Origin: Palaemon carinicauda
Taxonomy: Eukaryota > Arthropoda > Malacostraca > Decapoda > Palaemonidae
DNA: 64,000 nt
Assembly: GCF_036898095.1 (NCBI RefSeq)
Contig: NC_090763.1
Span: 54,901,383 to 54,965,382, forward strand
Direction of reading: 5' to 3'
Shown: in pieces, positions 25,901-38,984 of the stretch
How positions within the stretch are numbered: the first letter of the stretch is position 1
Layout: each line of letters starts with the position of its first letter
Notes under the pieces: model-generated
What the model saw: only the letters and a program-made list of their open reading frames with translations
Told to the model about the DNA's origin: nothing
Databases searched by the model: none
Program-made: the position numbers and the translations under genes

Positions 25901-28900
25901 ACTGTGGAAACTGGTGCCTTGCAGTCTTGCATTTCAGCAAAAGACTAAGCCCACTGCCAATAACTGGAAACTGTGCCTTGCAGTCTTGCTTTTTAGCAAA
26001 AGGCTAAGCCCACTGCCAATAACTGTGGAAACTGCTGCCTTACAGTCTTGCTTTTTAGCAAAAGGCTAAGCCCACTGCCAATAACTGTGGAAACTGGTGC
26101 CTTGCAGTCTTGCATTTCAGCAAAAGACTAAGCCCACTGCCAATAACTGTGGAAACTGCTGCCTTGCAGTCTTGCTTTTTAGCAAAAGGCTAAGGCCACT
26201 GCCAATAACTGTGGAAACTGCTGCCTTGCAGTCTTGCATTTCAGCAAAAGACTAAGCCCACTCTCAATAACTGTGGAAACTGCTACTTTGCAGTCTTGCA
26301 TTATAGCAAAAGACTAAGCCCACTGCCAATAACTGGAAACTGCTGCCTTGCAGTCTTGCTTTTTAGCAAAAGGCTAAGCCCACTGCCAATAACTGTGGAA
26401 ACTGCTGCCTTGCAGTCTTGCATTTCAGCAAAAGACTAAGCCCACTGCCAATAACTGGAAACTGCTGCCTTGCAGTCTTGCTTTTTAGCAAAAGGCTAAG
26501 CCCACTGCCAATAACTGTGGAAACTGCTGCCTTGCAGTCTTGCATTTCAGCAAAAGACTAAGCCCACTGCCAATAACTGGAAACTGCTGCCTTGCAGTCT
26601 TGCTTTTTAGCAAAAGCTAAGCCCACTGCCAATAACTGTGGAAACTGCTGCCTTGCAGTCTTGCTTTTTAGCAAAAGGCTAAGCCCACTGCCAATAACTG
26701 TGGAAACTGGTGCCTTGCAGTCTTGCATTTCAGCAAAAGACTAAGCCCACTGCCAATAACTGTGGAAACTGCTGCCTTGCAGTCTTGCATTTAGCAAAAG
26801 ACTAAGCCCACTGCCAATAACTGGAAACTGCTACTTGCAGTCTTGCTTTTTAGCAAAAGGCTAAGCCCACTGCCAATAACTGTGGAAACTGCTGCCTTGC
26901 AGTCTTGCTTTTTAGCAAAAGGCTAAGCCCACTGCCAATAACTGTGGAAACTGCTGCCTTGCAGTCTTGCATTTAGCAAAAGACTAAGCCCACTGCCAAT
27001 AACTGTGGAAACTGCTGCCTTGCAGTCTTGCTTTTTAGCAAAAGGCTAAGCCCACTGCCAATAACTGTGGAAACTGTGCCTTGCAGTCTTGCATTTCAGC
27101 AAAAGACTAAGCCCACTGCCAATAACTGGAAACTGCTGCCTTGCAGTCTTGCTTTTTAGCAAAAGGCTAAGCCCACTGCCAATAACTGTGGAAACTGCTG
27201 CCTTGCAGTCTTGCATTTCAGCAAAAGACTAAGCCCACTGCCAATAACTGTGGAAACTGCTACTTTGCAGTCTTGCATTATAGCAAAAGACTAAGCCCAC
27301 TGCCAATAACTGTAAACTGCTGCCTTGCAGTCTTGCTTTTTAGCAAAAGGCTAAGCCCACTGCCAATAACTGTGGAAACTGCTGCCTTGCAGTCTTGCAT
27401 TTCAGCAAAAGACTAAGCCCACTGCCAATAACTGTGGAAACTGCTACTTTGCAGTCTTGCATTATAGCAAAAGACTAAGCCCACTGCCAATAACTGGAAA
27501 CTGCTGCCTTGCAGTCTTGCTTCTTAGCAAAAGGCTAAGCCCACTGCCAATAACTGTGGAAACTGCTGCCTTGCAGTCTTGCATTTCAGCAAAAGACTAA
27601 GCCCACTGCCAATAACTGGAAACTGCTGCCTTGCAGTCTTGCTTTTTAGCAAAAGGCTAAGCCCACTGCCAATAACTGTGGAAACTGGTGCCTTGCAGTC
27701 TTGCATTTCAGCAAAAGACTAAGCCCACTGCCAATAACTGGAAACTGCTGCCTTGCAGTCTTGCTTTTTAGCAAAAGGCTAAGCCCACTGCCAATAACTG
27801 TGGAAACTGCTGCCTTACAGTCTTGCTTTTTAGCAAAAGGCTAAGCCCACTGCCAATAACTGTGGAAACTGGTGCCTTGCAGTCTTGCATTTCAGCAAAA
27901 GACTAAGCCCACTGCCAATAACTGTGGAAACTGCTGCCTTGCAGTCTTGCTTTTTAGCAAAAGGCTAAGGCCACTGCCAATAACTGTGGAAACTGCTGCC
28001 TTGCAGTCTTGCATTTCAGCAAAAGACTAAGCTCACTCTCAATAACTGTGGAAACTGCTACTTTGCAGTCTTGCATTATAGCAAAAGACTAAGCCCACTG
28101 CCAATAACTGGAAACTGCTGCCTTGCAGTCTTGCTTTTTAGCAAAAGGCTAAGCCCACTGCCAATAACTGTGGAAACTGCTGCCTTGCAGTCTTGCATTT
28201 CAGCAAAAGACTAAGCCCACTGCCAATAACTGGAAACTGCTGCCTTGCAGTCTTGCTTTTTAGCAAAAGGCTAAGCCCACTGCCAATAACTGTGGAAACT
28301 GCTGCCTTGCAGTCTTGCATTTCAGCAAAAGACTAAGCCCACTGCCAATAACTGTGGAAACTGCTACTTTGCAGTCTTGCTTTTTAGCAAAAGCTAAGCC
28401 CACTGCCAATAACTGTAAACTGCTGCCTTGCAGTCTTGCTTTTTAGCAAAAGGCTAAGCCCACTGCCAATAACTGTGGAAACTGCTGCCTTGCAGTCTTG
28501 CATTTCAGCAAAAGACTAAGCCCACTGCCAATAACTGTGGAAACTGCTGCCTTGCAGTCTTGCATTTAGCAAAAGACTAAGCCCACTGCCAATAACTGTG
28601 GAAACTGCTGCCTTGCAGTCTTGCTTTTTAGCAAAAGGCTAAGCCCACTGCCAATAACTGTGGAAACTGCTGCCTTGCAGTCTTGCATTTAGCAAAAGAG
28701 TAAGCCCACTGCCAATAACTGGAAACTGCTGCCTTGCAGTCTTGCTTTTTAGCAAAAGGCTAAGCCCACTGCCAATAACTGTGGAAACTGCTGCCTTGCA
28801 GTCTTGCTTTTTAGCAAAAGGCTAAGCCCACTGCCAATAACTGTGGAAACTGCTGCCTTGCAGTCTTGCATTTCAGCAAAAGACTAAGCCCACTGCCAAT

Positions 28901-29845
28901 AACTGGAAACTGCTGCCTTGCAGTCTTGCTTTTTAGCAAAAGGCTAAGCCCACTGCCAATAACTGTGGAAACTGCTGCCTTGCAGTCTTGCATTTCAGCA
29001 AAAGACTAAGCCCACTGCCAATAATTGGAAACTGCTACTTTGCAGTCTTGCATTATAGCAAAAGACTAAGCCCACTGCCAATAACTGTAAACTGCTGCCT
29101 TGCAGTCTTGCTTTTTAGCAAAAGGCTAAGCCCACTGCCAATAACTGTGGAAACTGCTGCCTTGCAGTCTTGCATTTCAGCAAAAGACTAAGCCCACTGC
29201 CAATAACTGTGGAAACTGCTACTTTGCAGTCTTGCATTATAGCAAAAGACTAAGCCCACTGCCAATAACTGGAAACTGCTGCCTTGCAGTCTTGCTTTTT
29301 AGCAAAAGGCTAAGCCCACTGCCAATAACTGTGGAAACTGCTGCCTTGCAGTCTTGCATTTCAGCAAAAGACTAAGCCCACTGCCAATAACTGGAAACTG
29401 CTACTTTGCAGTCTTGCTTTTTAGCAAAAGGCTAAGCCCACTGCCAATAACTGTGGAAACTGCTGCCTTGCAGTCTTGCTTTTTAGCAAAAGGCTAAGCC
29501 CACTGCCAATAACTGTGGAAACTGCTGCCTTGCAGTCTCGCATTTCAGCAAAAGACTAAGCCCACTCTCAATAACTGTGGAAACTGCTACTTTGCAGTCT
29601 TGCATTATAGCAAAAGACTAAGCCCACTGCCAATAACTGTAAACTGCTGCCTTGCAGTCTTGCTTTTTAGCAAAAGGCTAAGCCCACTGCCAATAACTGT
29701 GGAAACTGGTGCCTTGCAGTCTTGCATTTCAGCAAAAGACTAAGCCCACTCTCAATAACTGTGGAAACTGCTACTTTGCAGTCTTGCATTATAGCAAAAG
29801 ACTAAGCCCACTGCCAATAACTGTGGAAACTGCTGCCTTGCAGTC

Positions 29846-32800
29846 TTGCATTTCAGCAAAAGACTAAGCCCACTGCCAATAACTGGAAACTGCTGCCTTG
29901 CAGTCTTTCTTTTTAGCAAAAGGCTAAGCCCACTGCCAATAACTGTGGAAACTGCTGCCTTGCAGTCTTGCATTTCAGCAAAAGACTTAAGCCCACTGCC
30001 AATAACTGGAAACTGCTGCCTTGCAGTCTTGCTTTTTAGCAAAAGGCTAAGCCCACTGCCAATAACTGTGGAAACTGCTGCCTTGCAGTCTTGCATTTCA
30101 GCAAAAGACTAAGCCCACTGCCAATAACTGGAAACTGCTACTTTGCAGTCTTGCTTTTTAGCAAAAGGCTAAGCCCACTGCCAATAACTGTGGAAACTGC
30201 TGCCTTGCAGTCTTGCTTTTTAGCAAAAGGCTAAGACCACTGCCAATAACTGTGGAAACTGCTGCCTTGCAGTCTTGCTTTTTAGCAAAAGACTAAGCCC
30301 ACTGCCAATAACTGGAAACTGCTGCCTTGCAGTCTTGCTTTTTAGCAAAAGACTAAGCCCACTGCCTATAACTGTGGAAACTGCTGCCTTGCAGTCTTGC
30401 ATTTCAGCAAAAGACTAAGCCCACTCTCAATAACTGTGGAAACTGCTACTTTGCAGTCTTGCATTATAGCAAAAGACTAAGCCCACTGCCAATAACTGGA
30501 AACTGCTGCCTTGCAGTCTTGCTTTTTAGCAAAAGGCTAAGCCCACTGCCAATAACTGTGGAAACTGCTGCCTTGCAGTCTTGCATTTCAGCAAAAGAGT
30601 AAGCCCACTGCCAATAACTGGAAACTGCTGCCTTGCAGTCTTGCTTTTTAGCAAAAGGCTAAGCCCACTGCCAATAACTGTGGAAACTGCTGCCTTGCAG
30701 TCTTGCATTTCAGCAAAAGACTAAGCCCACTGCCAATAACTGGAAACTGCTGCCTTGCAGTCTTGCTTTTTAGCAAAAGGCTAAGCCCACTGCCAATAAC
30801 TGTGGAAACTGCTGCCTTGCAGTCTTGCTTTTTAGCAAAAGGCTAAGCCCACTGCCAATAACTGTGGAAACTGCTGCCTTGCAGTCTTGCATTTCAGCAA
30901 AAGACTAAGCCCACTGCCAATAACTGTGGAAACTGCTGCCTTGCAGTCTTGCATTTCAGCAAAAGACTAAGCCCACTGCCAATAACTGGAAACTGCTACT
31001 TTGCAGTCTTGCTTTTTAGCAAAAGGCTAAGCCCACTGCCAATAACTGTGGGAACTGCTGCCTTGCAGTCTTGCTTTTTAGCAAAAGGCTAAGCCCACTG
31101 CCAATAACTGTGGAAACTGCTGCCTTGCAGTCTTGCATTATAGCAAAAGACTAAGCCCACTGCCAATAACTGGAAACTGCTGCCTTGCAGTCTTGCTTTT
31201 TAGCAAAAGGCTAAGCCCACTGCCTATAACTGTGGAAACTGCTGCCTTGCAGTCTTGCATTTCAGCAAAAGACTAAGCCCACTCTCAATAACTGTGGAAA
31301 CTGCTACTTTGCAGTCTTGCATTATAGCAAAAGACTAAGCCCACTGCCAATAACTGGAAACTGCTGCCTTGCAGTCTTGCTTCTTAGCAAAAGGCTAAGC
31401 CCACTGCCAATAACTGTGGAAACTGCTGCCTTGCAGTCTTGCATTTCAGCAAAAGACTAAGCCCACTGCCAATAACTGGAAACTGCTGCCTTGCAGTCTT
31501 GCTTTTTAGCAAAAGGCTAAGCCCACTGCCAATAACTGTGGAAACTGGTGCCTTGCAGTCTTGCATTTCAGCAAAAGACTAAGCCCACTGCCAATAACTG
31601 GAAACTGCTGCCTTGCAGTCTTGCTTTTTAGCAAAAGGCTAAGCCCACTGCCAATAACTGTGGAAACTGCTGCCTTGCAGTCTTGCTTTTTAGCAAAAGG
31701 CTAAGCCCACTGCCAATAACTGTGGAAACTGGTGCCTTGCAGTCTTGCATTTCAGCAAAAGACTAAGCCCACTGCCAATAACTGTGGAAACTGCTGCCTT
31801 GCAGTCTTGCTTTTTAGCAAAAGGCTAAGCCCACTGCCAATAACTGTGGAAACTGCTGCCTTGCAGTCTTGCATTTCAGCAAAAGACTAAGCCCACTGCC
31901 AATAACTGGAAACTGCTGCCTTGCAGTCTTTCTTTTTAGCAAAAGGCTAAGCCCACTGCCAATAACTGTGGAAACTGCTGCCTTGCAGTCTTGCATTTCA
32001 GCAAAAGACTTAAGCCCACTGCCAATAACTGGAAACTGCTGCCTTGCAGTCTTGCTTTTTAGCAAAAGGCTAAGCCCACTGCCAATAACTGTGGAAACTG
32101 CTGCCTTGCAGTCTTGCATTTCAGCAAAAGACTAAGCCCACTGCCAATAACTGGAAACTGCTACTTTGCAGTCTTGCTTTTTAGCAAAAGGCTAAGCCCA
32201 CTGCCAATAACTGTGGAAACTGCTGCCTTGCAGTCTTGCTTTTTAGCAAAAGGCTAAGACCACTGCCAATAACTGTGGAAACTGCTGCCTTGCAGTCTTG
32301 CTTTTTAGCAAAAGACTAAGCCCACTGCCAATAACTGGAAACTGCTGCCTTGCAGTCTTGCTTTTTAGCAAAAGACTAAGCCCACTGCCTATAACTGTGG
32401 AAACTGCTGCCTTGCAGTCTTGCATTTCAGCAAAAGACTAAGCCCACTCTCAATAACTGTGGAAACTGCTACTTTGCAGTCTTGCATTATAGCAAAAGAC
32501 TAAGCCCACTGCCAATAACTGGAAACTGCTGCCTTGCAGTCTTGCTTTTTAGCAAAAGGCTAAGCCCACTGCCAATAACTGTGGAAACTGCTGCCTTGCA
32601 GTCTTGCATTTCAGCAAAAGAGTAAGCCCACTGCCAATAACTGGAAACTGCTGCCTTGCAGTCTTGCTTTTTAGCAAAAGGCTAAGCCCACTGCCAATAA
32701 CTGTGGAAACTGCTGCCTTGCAGTCTTGCATTTCAGCAAAAGACTAAGCCCACTGCCAATAACTGGAAACTGCTGCCTTGCAGTCTTGCTTTTTAGCAAA

Positions 32801-33891
32801 AGGCTAAGCCCACTGCCAATAACTGTGGAAACTGCTGCCTTGCAGTCTTGCTTTTTAGCAAAAGGCTAAGCCCACTGCCAATAACTGTGGAAACTGCTGC
32901 CTTGCAGTCTTGCATTTCAGCAAAAGACTAAGCCCACTGCCAATAACTGTGGAAACTGCTGCCTTGCAGTCTTGCATTTCAGCAAAAGACTAAGCCCACT
33001 GCCAATAACTGGAAACTGCTACTTTGCAGTCTTGCTTTTTAGCAAAAGGCTAAGCCCACTGCCAATAACTGTGGGAACTGCTGCCTTGCAGTCTTGCTTT
33101 TTAGCAAAAGGCTAAGCCCACTGCCAATAACTGTGGAAACTGCTGCCTTGCAGTCTTGCATTATAGCAAAAGACTAAGCCCACTGCCAATAACTGGAAAC
33201 TGCTGCCTTGCAGTCTTGCTTTTTAGCAAAAGGCTAAGCCCACTGCCTATAACTGTGGAAACTGCTGCCTTGCAGTCTTGCATTTCAGCAAAAGACTAAG
33301 CCCACTCTCAATAACTGTGGAAACTGCTACTTTGCAGTCTTGCATTATAGCAAAAGACTAAGCCCACTGCCAATAACTGGAAACTGCTGCCTTGCAGTCT
33401 TGCTTCTTAGCAAAAGGCTAAGCCCACTGCCAATAACTGTGGAAACTGCTGCCTTGCAGTCTTGCATTTCAGCAAAAGACTAAGCCCACTGCCAATAACT
33501 GGAAACTGCTGCCTTGCAGTCTTGCTTTTTAGCAAAAGGCTAAGCCCACTGCCAATAACTGTGGAAACTGGTGCCTTGCAGTCTTGCATTTCAGCAAAAG
33601 ACTAAGCCCACTGCCAATAACTGGAAACTGCTGCCTTGCAGTCTTGCTTTTTAGCAAAAGGCTAAGCCCACTGCCAATAACTGTGGAAACTGCTGCCTTA
33701 CAGTCTTGCTTTTTAGCAAAAGGCTAAGCCCACTGCCAATAACTGTGGAAACTGGTGCCTTGCAGTCTTGCATTTCAGCAAAAGACTAAGCCCACTGCCA
33801 ATAACTGTGGAAACTGCTGCCTTGCAGTCTTGCTTTTTAGCAAAAGGCTAAGGCCACTGCCAATAACTGTGGAAACTGGTGCCTTGCAGTC
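29846..33891. repeat. Tandem segmental duplication of 2,023 bp inside the array
   Basis: Rare variants repeat at a shift of 2,023 bp: cagtctttct at 29901 and 31924, the aaagacttaagcc insertion, ggctaagaccac, ctgtgggaac, and ttcttagc at 31381 and 33404. The block equals about 33 monomers. Confidence 0.9.
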
Positions 33892-36800
33892 TTGCATTTC
33901 AGCAAAAGACTAAGCCCACTCTCAATAACTGTGGAAACTGCTACTTTGCAGTCTTGCATTATAGCAAAAGACTAAGCCCACTGCCAATAACTGGAAACTG
34001 CTGCCTTGCAGTCTTGCTTTTTAGCAAAAGGCTAAGCCCACTGCCAATAACTGTGGAAACTGCTGCCTTGCAGTCTTGCATTTCAGCAAAAGAGTAAGCC
34101 CACTGCCAATAACTGGAAACTGCTGCCTTGCAGTCTTGCTTTTTAGCAAAAGGCTAAGCCCACTGCCAATAACTGTGGAAACTGCTGCCTTGCAGTCTTG
34201 CATTTCAGCAAAAGACTAAGCCCACTGCCAATAACTGGAAACTGCTGCCTTGCAGTCTTGCTTTTTAGCAAAATGCTAAGCCCACTGCCAATAACTGTGG
34301 AAACTGCTGCCTTGCAGTCTTGCTTTTTAGCAAAAGGCTAAGCCCACTGCCAATAACTGTGGAAACTGGTGCCTTGCAGTCTTGCATTTCAGCAAAAGAC
34401 TAAGCCCACTGCCAATAACTGTGGAAACTGCTGCCTTGCAGTCTTGCATTTCAGCAAAAGACTAAGCCCACTGCCAATAACTGGAAACTGCTACTTTGCA
34501 GTCTTGCTTTTTAGCAAAAGGCTAAGCCCACTGCCAATAACTGTGGGAACTGCTGCCTTGCAGTCTTGCTTTTTAGCAAAAGGCTAAGCCCACTGCCAAT
34601 AACTGTGGAAACTGCTGCCTTGCAGTCTTGCATTATAGCAAAAGACTAAGCCCACTGCCAATAACTGGAAACTGCTGCCTTGCAGTCTTGCTTTTTAGCA
34701 AAAGGCTAAGCCCACTGCCTATAACTGTGGAAACTGCTGCCTTGCAGTCTTGCATTTCAGCAAAAGACTAAGCCCACTCTCAATAACTGTGGAAACTGCT
34801 ACTTTGCAGTCTTGCATTATAGCAAAAGACTAAGCCCACTGCCAATAACTGGAAACTGCTGCCTTGCAGTCTTGCTTCTTAGCAAAAGGCTAAGCCCACT
34901 GCCAATAACTGTGGAAACTGCTGCCTTGCAGTCTTGCATTTCAGCAAAAGACTAAGCCCACTGCCAATAACTGGAAACTGCTGCCTTGCAGTCTTGCTTT
35001 TTAGCAAAAGGCTAAGCCCACTGCCAATAACTGTGGAAACTGCTGCCTTGCAGTCTTGCATTTCAGCAAAAGACTAAGCCCACTGCCAATAACTGGAAAC
35101 TGGTGCCTTGCAGTCTCGCTTTTTAGCAAAAGGCTAAGCCCACTGCCAATAACTGTGGAAACTGCTGCCTTACAGTCTTGCTTTTTAGCAAAAGGCTAAG
35201 CCCACTGCCAATAACTGTGGAAACTGGTGCCTTGCAGTCTTGCATTTCAGCAAAAGACTAAGCCCACTCTCAATAACTGTGGAAACTTCTACTTTGTAGT
35301 CTTGCATTATAGCAAAAGACTAAGCCCACTGCCAATAACTGGAAACTGCTGCCTTGCAGTCTTGCTTTTTAGCAAAAGGCTAAGCCCACTGCCAATAACT
35401 GTGGAAACTGCTGCCTTGCAGTCTTGCATTTCAGCAAAAGAGTAAGCCCACTGCCAATAACTGGAAACTGCTGCCTTGCAGTCTTGCTTTTTAGCAAAAG
35501 GCTAAGCCCACTGCCAATAACTGTGGAAACTGCTGCCTTGCAGTCTTGCATTTCAGCAAAAGACTAAGCCCACTGCCAATAACTGGAAACTGCTGCCTTG
35601 CAGTCTTGCTTTTTAGTAAAAGGCTAAGCCCACTGCCAATAACTGTGGAAACTGCTGCCTTGCAGTCTTGCTCTTTAGCAAAAGGCTAAGCCCACTGCCA
35701 ATAACTGTGGAAACTGCTGCCTTGCAGTCTTGCATTTCAGCAAAAGACTAAGCCCACTGCCATTAACTGGAAACTGCTGCCTTGCAGTCTTGCTTTTTAG
35801 CAAAAGGCTAAGCCCACTGCCAATAACTGTGGAAACTGCTGCCTTGCAGTCTTACATTTCAGCAAAAGACTAAGCCCACTGCCAATAACTGGAAACTGCT
35901 GCCTTGCAGTCTTGCTTTTTAGCAAAAGGCTAAGCCCACTGCCAATAACTGCGGAAACTGCTGCCTTGCAGTCTTGCTTTTTAGCAAAAGGCTAAGCCCA
36001 CTGCCAATAACTGTGGAAACTGGTGCCTTGCAGTCTTGCATTTCAGCAAAAGACTAAGCCCACTGCCAATAACTGGAAACTGCTGCCTTGCAGTCTTGCT
36101 TTTTAGCAAAAGGCTAAGCCCACTGCCAATAACTGTGGAAACTGCTGCCTAGCAGTCTTGCATTATAGCAAAAGACTAAGCCCACTGCCAATAACTGGAA
36201 ACTGCTGCCTTGCAGTCTTGCTTTTTAGCAAAAGGCTAAGCCCACTGCCAATAACTGTGGAAACTGCTGCCTTGCAGTCTTGCTTTTCAGCAAAAGACTA
36301 ACCCGACTCTCAATAACTGTGGAAACTGCTACTTTGCAGTCTTGCATTTCAGTAAAAGACTAAGCCCACTGCCAATAACTGGAAACTGCTGCCTTGCAGT
36401 CTTGCTTTTTAGCAAAAGGCTAAGCCCACTGCCAATAACTGTGGAAACTGCTGCCTTGCAGTCTTGCATTATAGCAAAAGACTAAGCCCACTGCCAATAA
36501 CTGGAAACTGCTGCCTTGCAGTCTTGCTTTTTAGCAAAAGACTAAGCCCACTGCCAATAACTGTGGAAACTGCTGCCTTGCAGTCTTGCTTTTCAGCAAA
36601 AGACTAACCCGACTCTCAATAACTGTGGAAACTGCTGCCTTGCAGTCTTGCATTTCAACAAAAGACTAAGCCCACTGCCAATATCTGGAAACTGCTGCCT
36701 TGCAGTCCTGCATTTTAGCAAAAGGCTAAGCCCACTGCCAATAACTGGAAGCTGCTGCCTTGCAGTCTTGCTTTTTAGCAAAAGGCTAAGCCCACTGCCA

Positions 36801-38400
36801 ATAACTGTGGAAACTGCTGCCTTGCAGTCTTGCTTTTCAGCAAAAGACTAACCCGACTCTCAATAACTGTGGAAACTGCTACTTTGCAGTCTTGCATTTC
36901 AGCAAAAGACTAAGCCCACTGCCAATAACTGGAAACTGCTGCCTTGCAGTCTTGCTTTTTAGCAAAAGGCTAAGCCCACTGCCAATAACTGTGGAAACTG
37001 CTGCCTTGCAGTCTTGCATTATATCAAAAGACTAAGCCCACTGCCAATAACTGGAAACTGCTGCCTTGCAGTCTTGCTTTTTAGCAAAAGGCTAAGCCCA
37101 CTGCCAATAACTGTGGAAACTGCTGCCTTGCAGTCTTGCATTATAGCAAAAGAATAAGCCCACTGCCAATAACTGGAAACTGCTGCCTTGCAGTCTTGCT
37201 TTTTAGCAAAAGGCTAAGCCCACTGCCAATAACTGTGGAAACTGCTGCCTTGCAGTCTTGCTTTTTAGCAAAAGGCTAAGCCCACTGCCAATAACTTTGG
37301 AAACTGCTGCCTTGCAGTTATGCCTTTCAGCAAAAGACTAAGCCCACTGCCAATAACTGGAAACTGCTGCCTTGCAGTCTTGCTTTTTAGCAAAAGGCTA
37401 AGCCCACTGCCAATAACTGTGGAAACTGCTGCCTTGCAGTCTTGCTTTTTAGCAAAAGGCTAAGCCCACTGCCAATAACTGTGGAAACTGCTGCCTTGCA
37501 GTCTTGCATTTCAGCAAAAGACTAAGCCCACTGCCAATATCTGGAAACTGCTGCCTTGCAGTCTTGCTTTTTAGCAAAAGGCTAAGCCCACTGCCAATAA
37601 CTGGAAACTGCTGCCTTACAGTCTTGCTTTTTAGCAAAAGGCTAAGCCCACTGCCAATAACTGTGGAAACTGCTGCCTTGCAGTCTTGCATTATAGCAAA
37701 AGACTAAGCCCACTGCCAATAACTGGAAACTGCTGCCTTGCAGTCTTGCTTTTTAGCAAAAGGCTAAGCCCACTGCCAATAACTGTGGAAACTGCTGCCT
37801 AGCAGTCTTGCATTATAGCAAAAGACTAAGCCCACTGCCAATAACTGGAAACTGCTGCCTTGCAGTCTTGCTTTTTAGCAAAAGGCTAAGCCCACTGCCA
37901 ATAACTGTGGAAACTGCTGCCTTGCAGTCTTGCTTTTTAGCAAAAGGCTAAGCCCACTGCCAATAACTGGAACTGCTGCCTTGCAGTCTTGCATTTCAGC
38001 AAAAGACTAAGCCCACTGCCAATAACTGGAAACTGCTGCCTTGCAGTCTTGCTTTTTAGCAAAAGACTAAGCCCACTGCCAATAACTGGAAACTGCTGCC
38101 TTGCAGTCTTGCTTTTTAGCAAAAGGCTAAGCCCACTGCCAATAACTGTGGAAACTGCTGCCTTGCAGTCTTGCATTTCAGCAAAAGACTAAGCCCACTG
38201 CCAATAACTGGAAACTGCTGCCTTGCAGTCTTGCTTTTTAGCAAAAGACTAAGCCCACTGCCAATAACTGGAAACTGCTGCCTTGCAGTCTTGCTTTTTA
38301 GCAAAAGGCTAAGCCCACTGCCAATAACTGTGGATACTGCTGCATGGCAGTTGGACTATCAAGTCAAAGTTATGCCCACCGCCAATAACTGTGGTTGGTG

Positions 38401-38504
38401 ACTGCAAGGGCATGCAATCATAAAATCACTCTACCAAAGCATAAATCATGCCTGATGAGTCAACCGACCGCTTAATATAGATAGCTTTGGGAAAAAAGGA
38501 AATT
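38401..38504. other. 3' flank of the array
   Basis: Unique-looking sequence after the degenerate last unit. No feature recognised. Confidence 0.5.
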
Positions 38505-38665
38505 TTGATCAAGATGACTGATTTTATGTAATCTAATGTTTTTCCTTTTATATAACATAAAATTTTCGATTATTTAATTATATTCTTTATTGCTATAACC
38601 AAACTTGTGAAATAACCATATATGTTTTCTCACACATTGAAGTTTTTCATAACTTTTCTGATTTT
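38505..38665 (+). repeat. Diverged upstream copy of the exon-3 acceptor region
   Basis: Aligns with 38735-38896. Shared blocks are 'atcaag', 'taaccaaactt', 'catatatg', 'tctcacacattgaagttttt' against 'tctcacatattgaagtttgt', and then a pyrimidine-rich stretch. It ends ttttcaaag rather than ttttccag. Confidence 0.7.
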
Positions 38666-38694
38666 CAAAGTCCCCAAGGTTATTCAATACTATG

Positions 38695-38745
38695 TTTTTT
38701 TCATTTGGTTTAAAAAGAATTATAGACATTTGTTTCAATCAAGGT
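38695..38745 (+). repeat. Array-flanking direct repeat, right copy
   Basis: Partner of 12049-12100. It lies between the two copies of the exon-3 acceptor region. Confidence 0.75.
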
Positions 38746-38896
38746 GAATTACATAGTCAAATGTTTATCCTTTCATGTATTAAAACATTTGCCATGATTT
38801 ATTTATATTCTATATTACAGTAACCAAACTTATGATGTAACATATATGTGTTTCTCTCACATATTGAAGTTTGTCATGATTTTCCTTCTTCTTTTC
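38735..38896 (+). repeat. Downstream copy of the exon-3 acceptor region
   Basis: This copy leads into the functional acceptor at 38898-38899. Its partner is 38505-38665. Confidence 0.7.
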
Positions 38897-38899
38897 CAG

Positions 38900-38984
38900 G
38901 ATGACCCAGCTGGGGGATTCGGCGCAGGTGTATCGACCTTCAAAGACAATAACCATAGCTGACTGTGGTCGCTTAGCTGCTTAA
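38900..38984 (+). CDS. Cyclophilin-type PPIase domain, terminal exon
   Basis: The first base completes the Lys codon split by intron 2. The exon then reads MTQLGDSAQVYRPSKTITIA and ends DCGRLAA with a TAA stop at 38982-38984. This matches the C-terminal strand of cyclophilins, whose usual end is 'K(K/T)ITIADCGQL'. The acceptor has a strong pyrimidine tract (tccttcttcttttccag). The exon is only 85 bp and follows a 33-kb intron, so ordinary ORF scans would miss it. The visible protein part totals about 155 residues against ~165 for a complete single cyclophilin domain. No in-frame stop occurs across the three joined exons. Confidence 0.9.

Larger units (their letters stand above)
12166..38400. 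repeat. 26.2-kb satellite-like array of a ~61-bp unit, about 430 copies
   Basis: Each unit carries the core words ttgcagtcttgc, agcaaaag, ctaagcccactgccaataac and ggaaactgctgcc. Two main forms alternate. One is 60 bp with gcatttcagcaaaagac and aactggaaac. The other is 62 bp with gctttttagcaaaaggc and aactgtggaaac. Together they make a 122-bp dimer. Further variants carry cattatagc, actctcaat or ctactttg in place of the common words. Units are most diverged at the left edge and in the last unit (38335-38400), and most uniform in the interior. The ~60-residue ORFs on both strands arise because three 61-bp units make 61 codons without a stop. No spacers and no coding function. Confidence 0.98.

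Noticed and set aside
12166..38400. CRISPR-like look of a long regular repeat
   Set aside because: The units are contiguous without unique spacers, and the window is eukaryotic with introns.
12798..38401. Dozens of 60-110-residue ORFs on both strands with the recurring word SLLLKSKTARQQFP or KRLSPLPITVETAALQS
   Set aside because: They are translations of the tandem array. Three 61-bp units happen to be stop-free, the same peptides appear in every register, and there is no independent coding signal.
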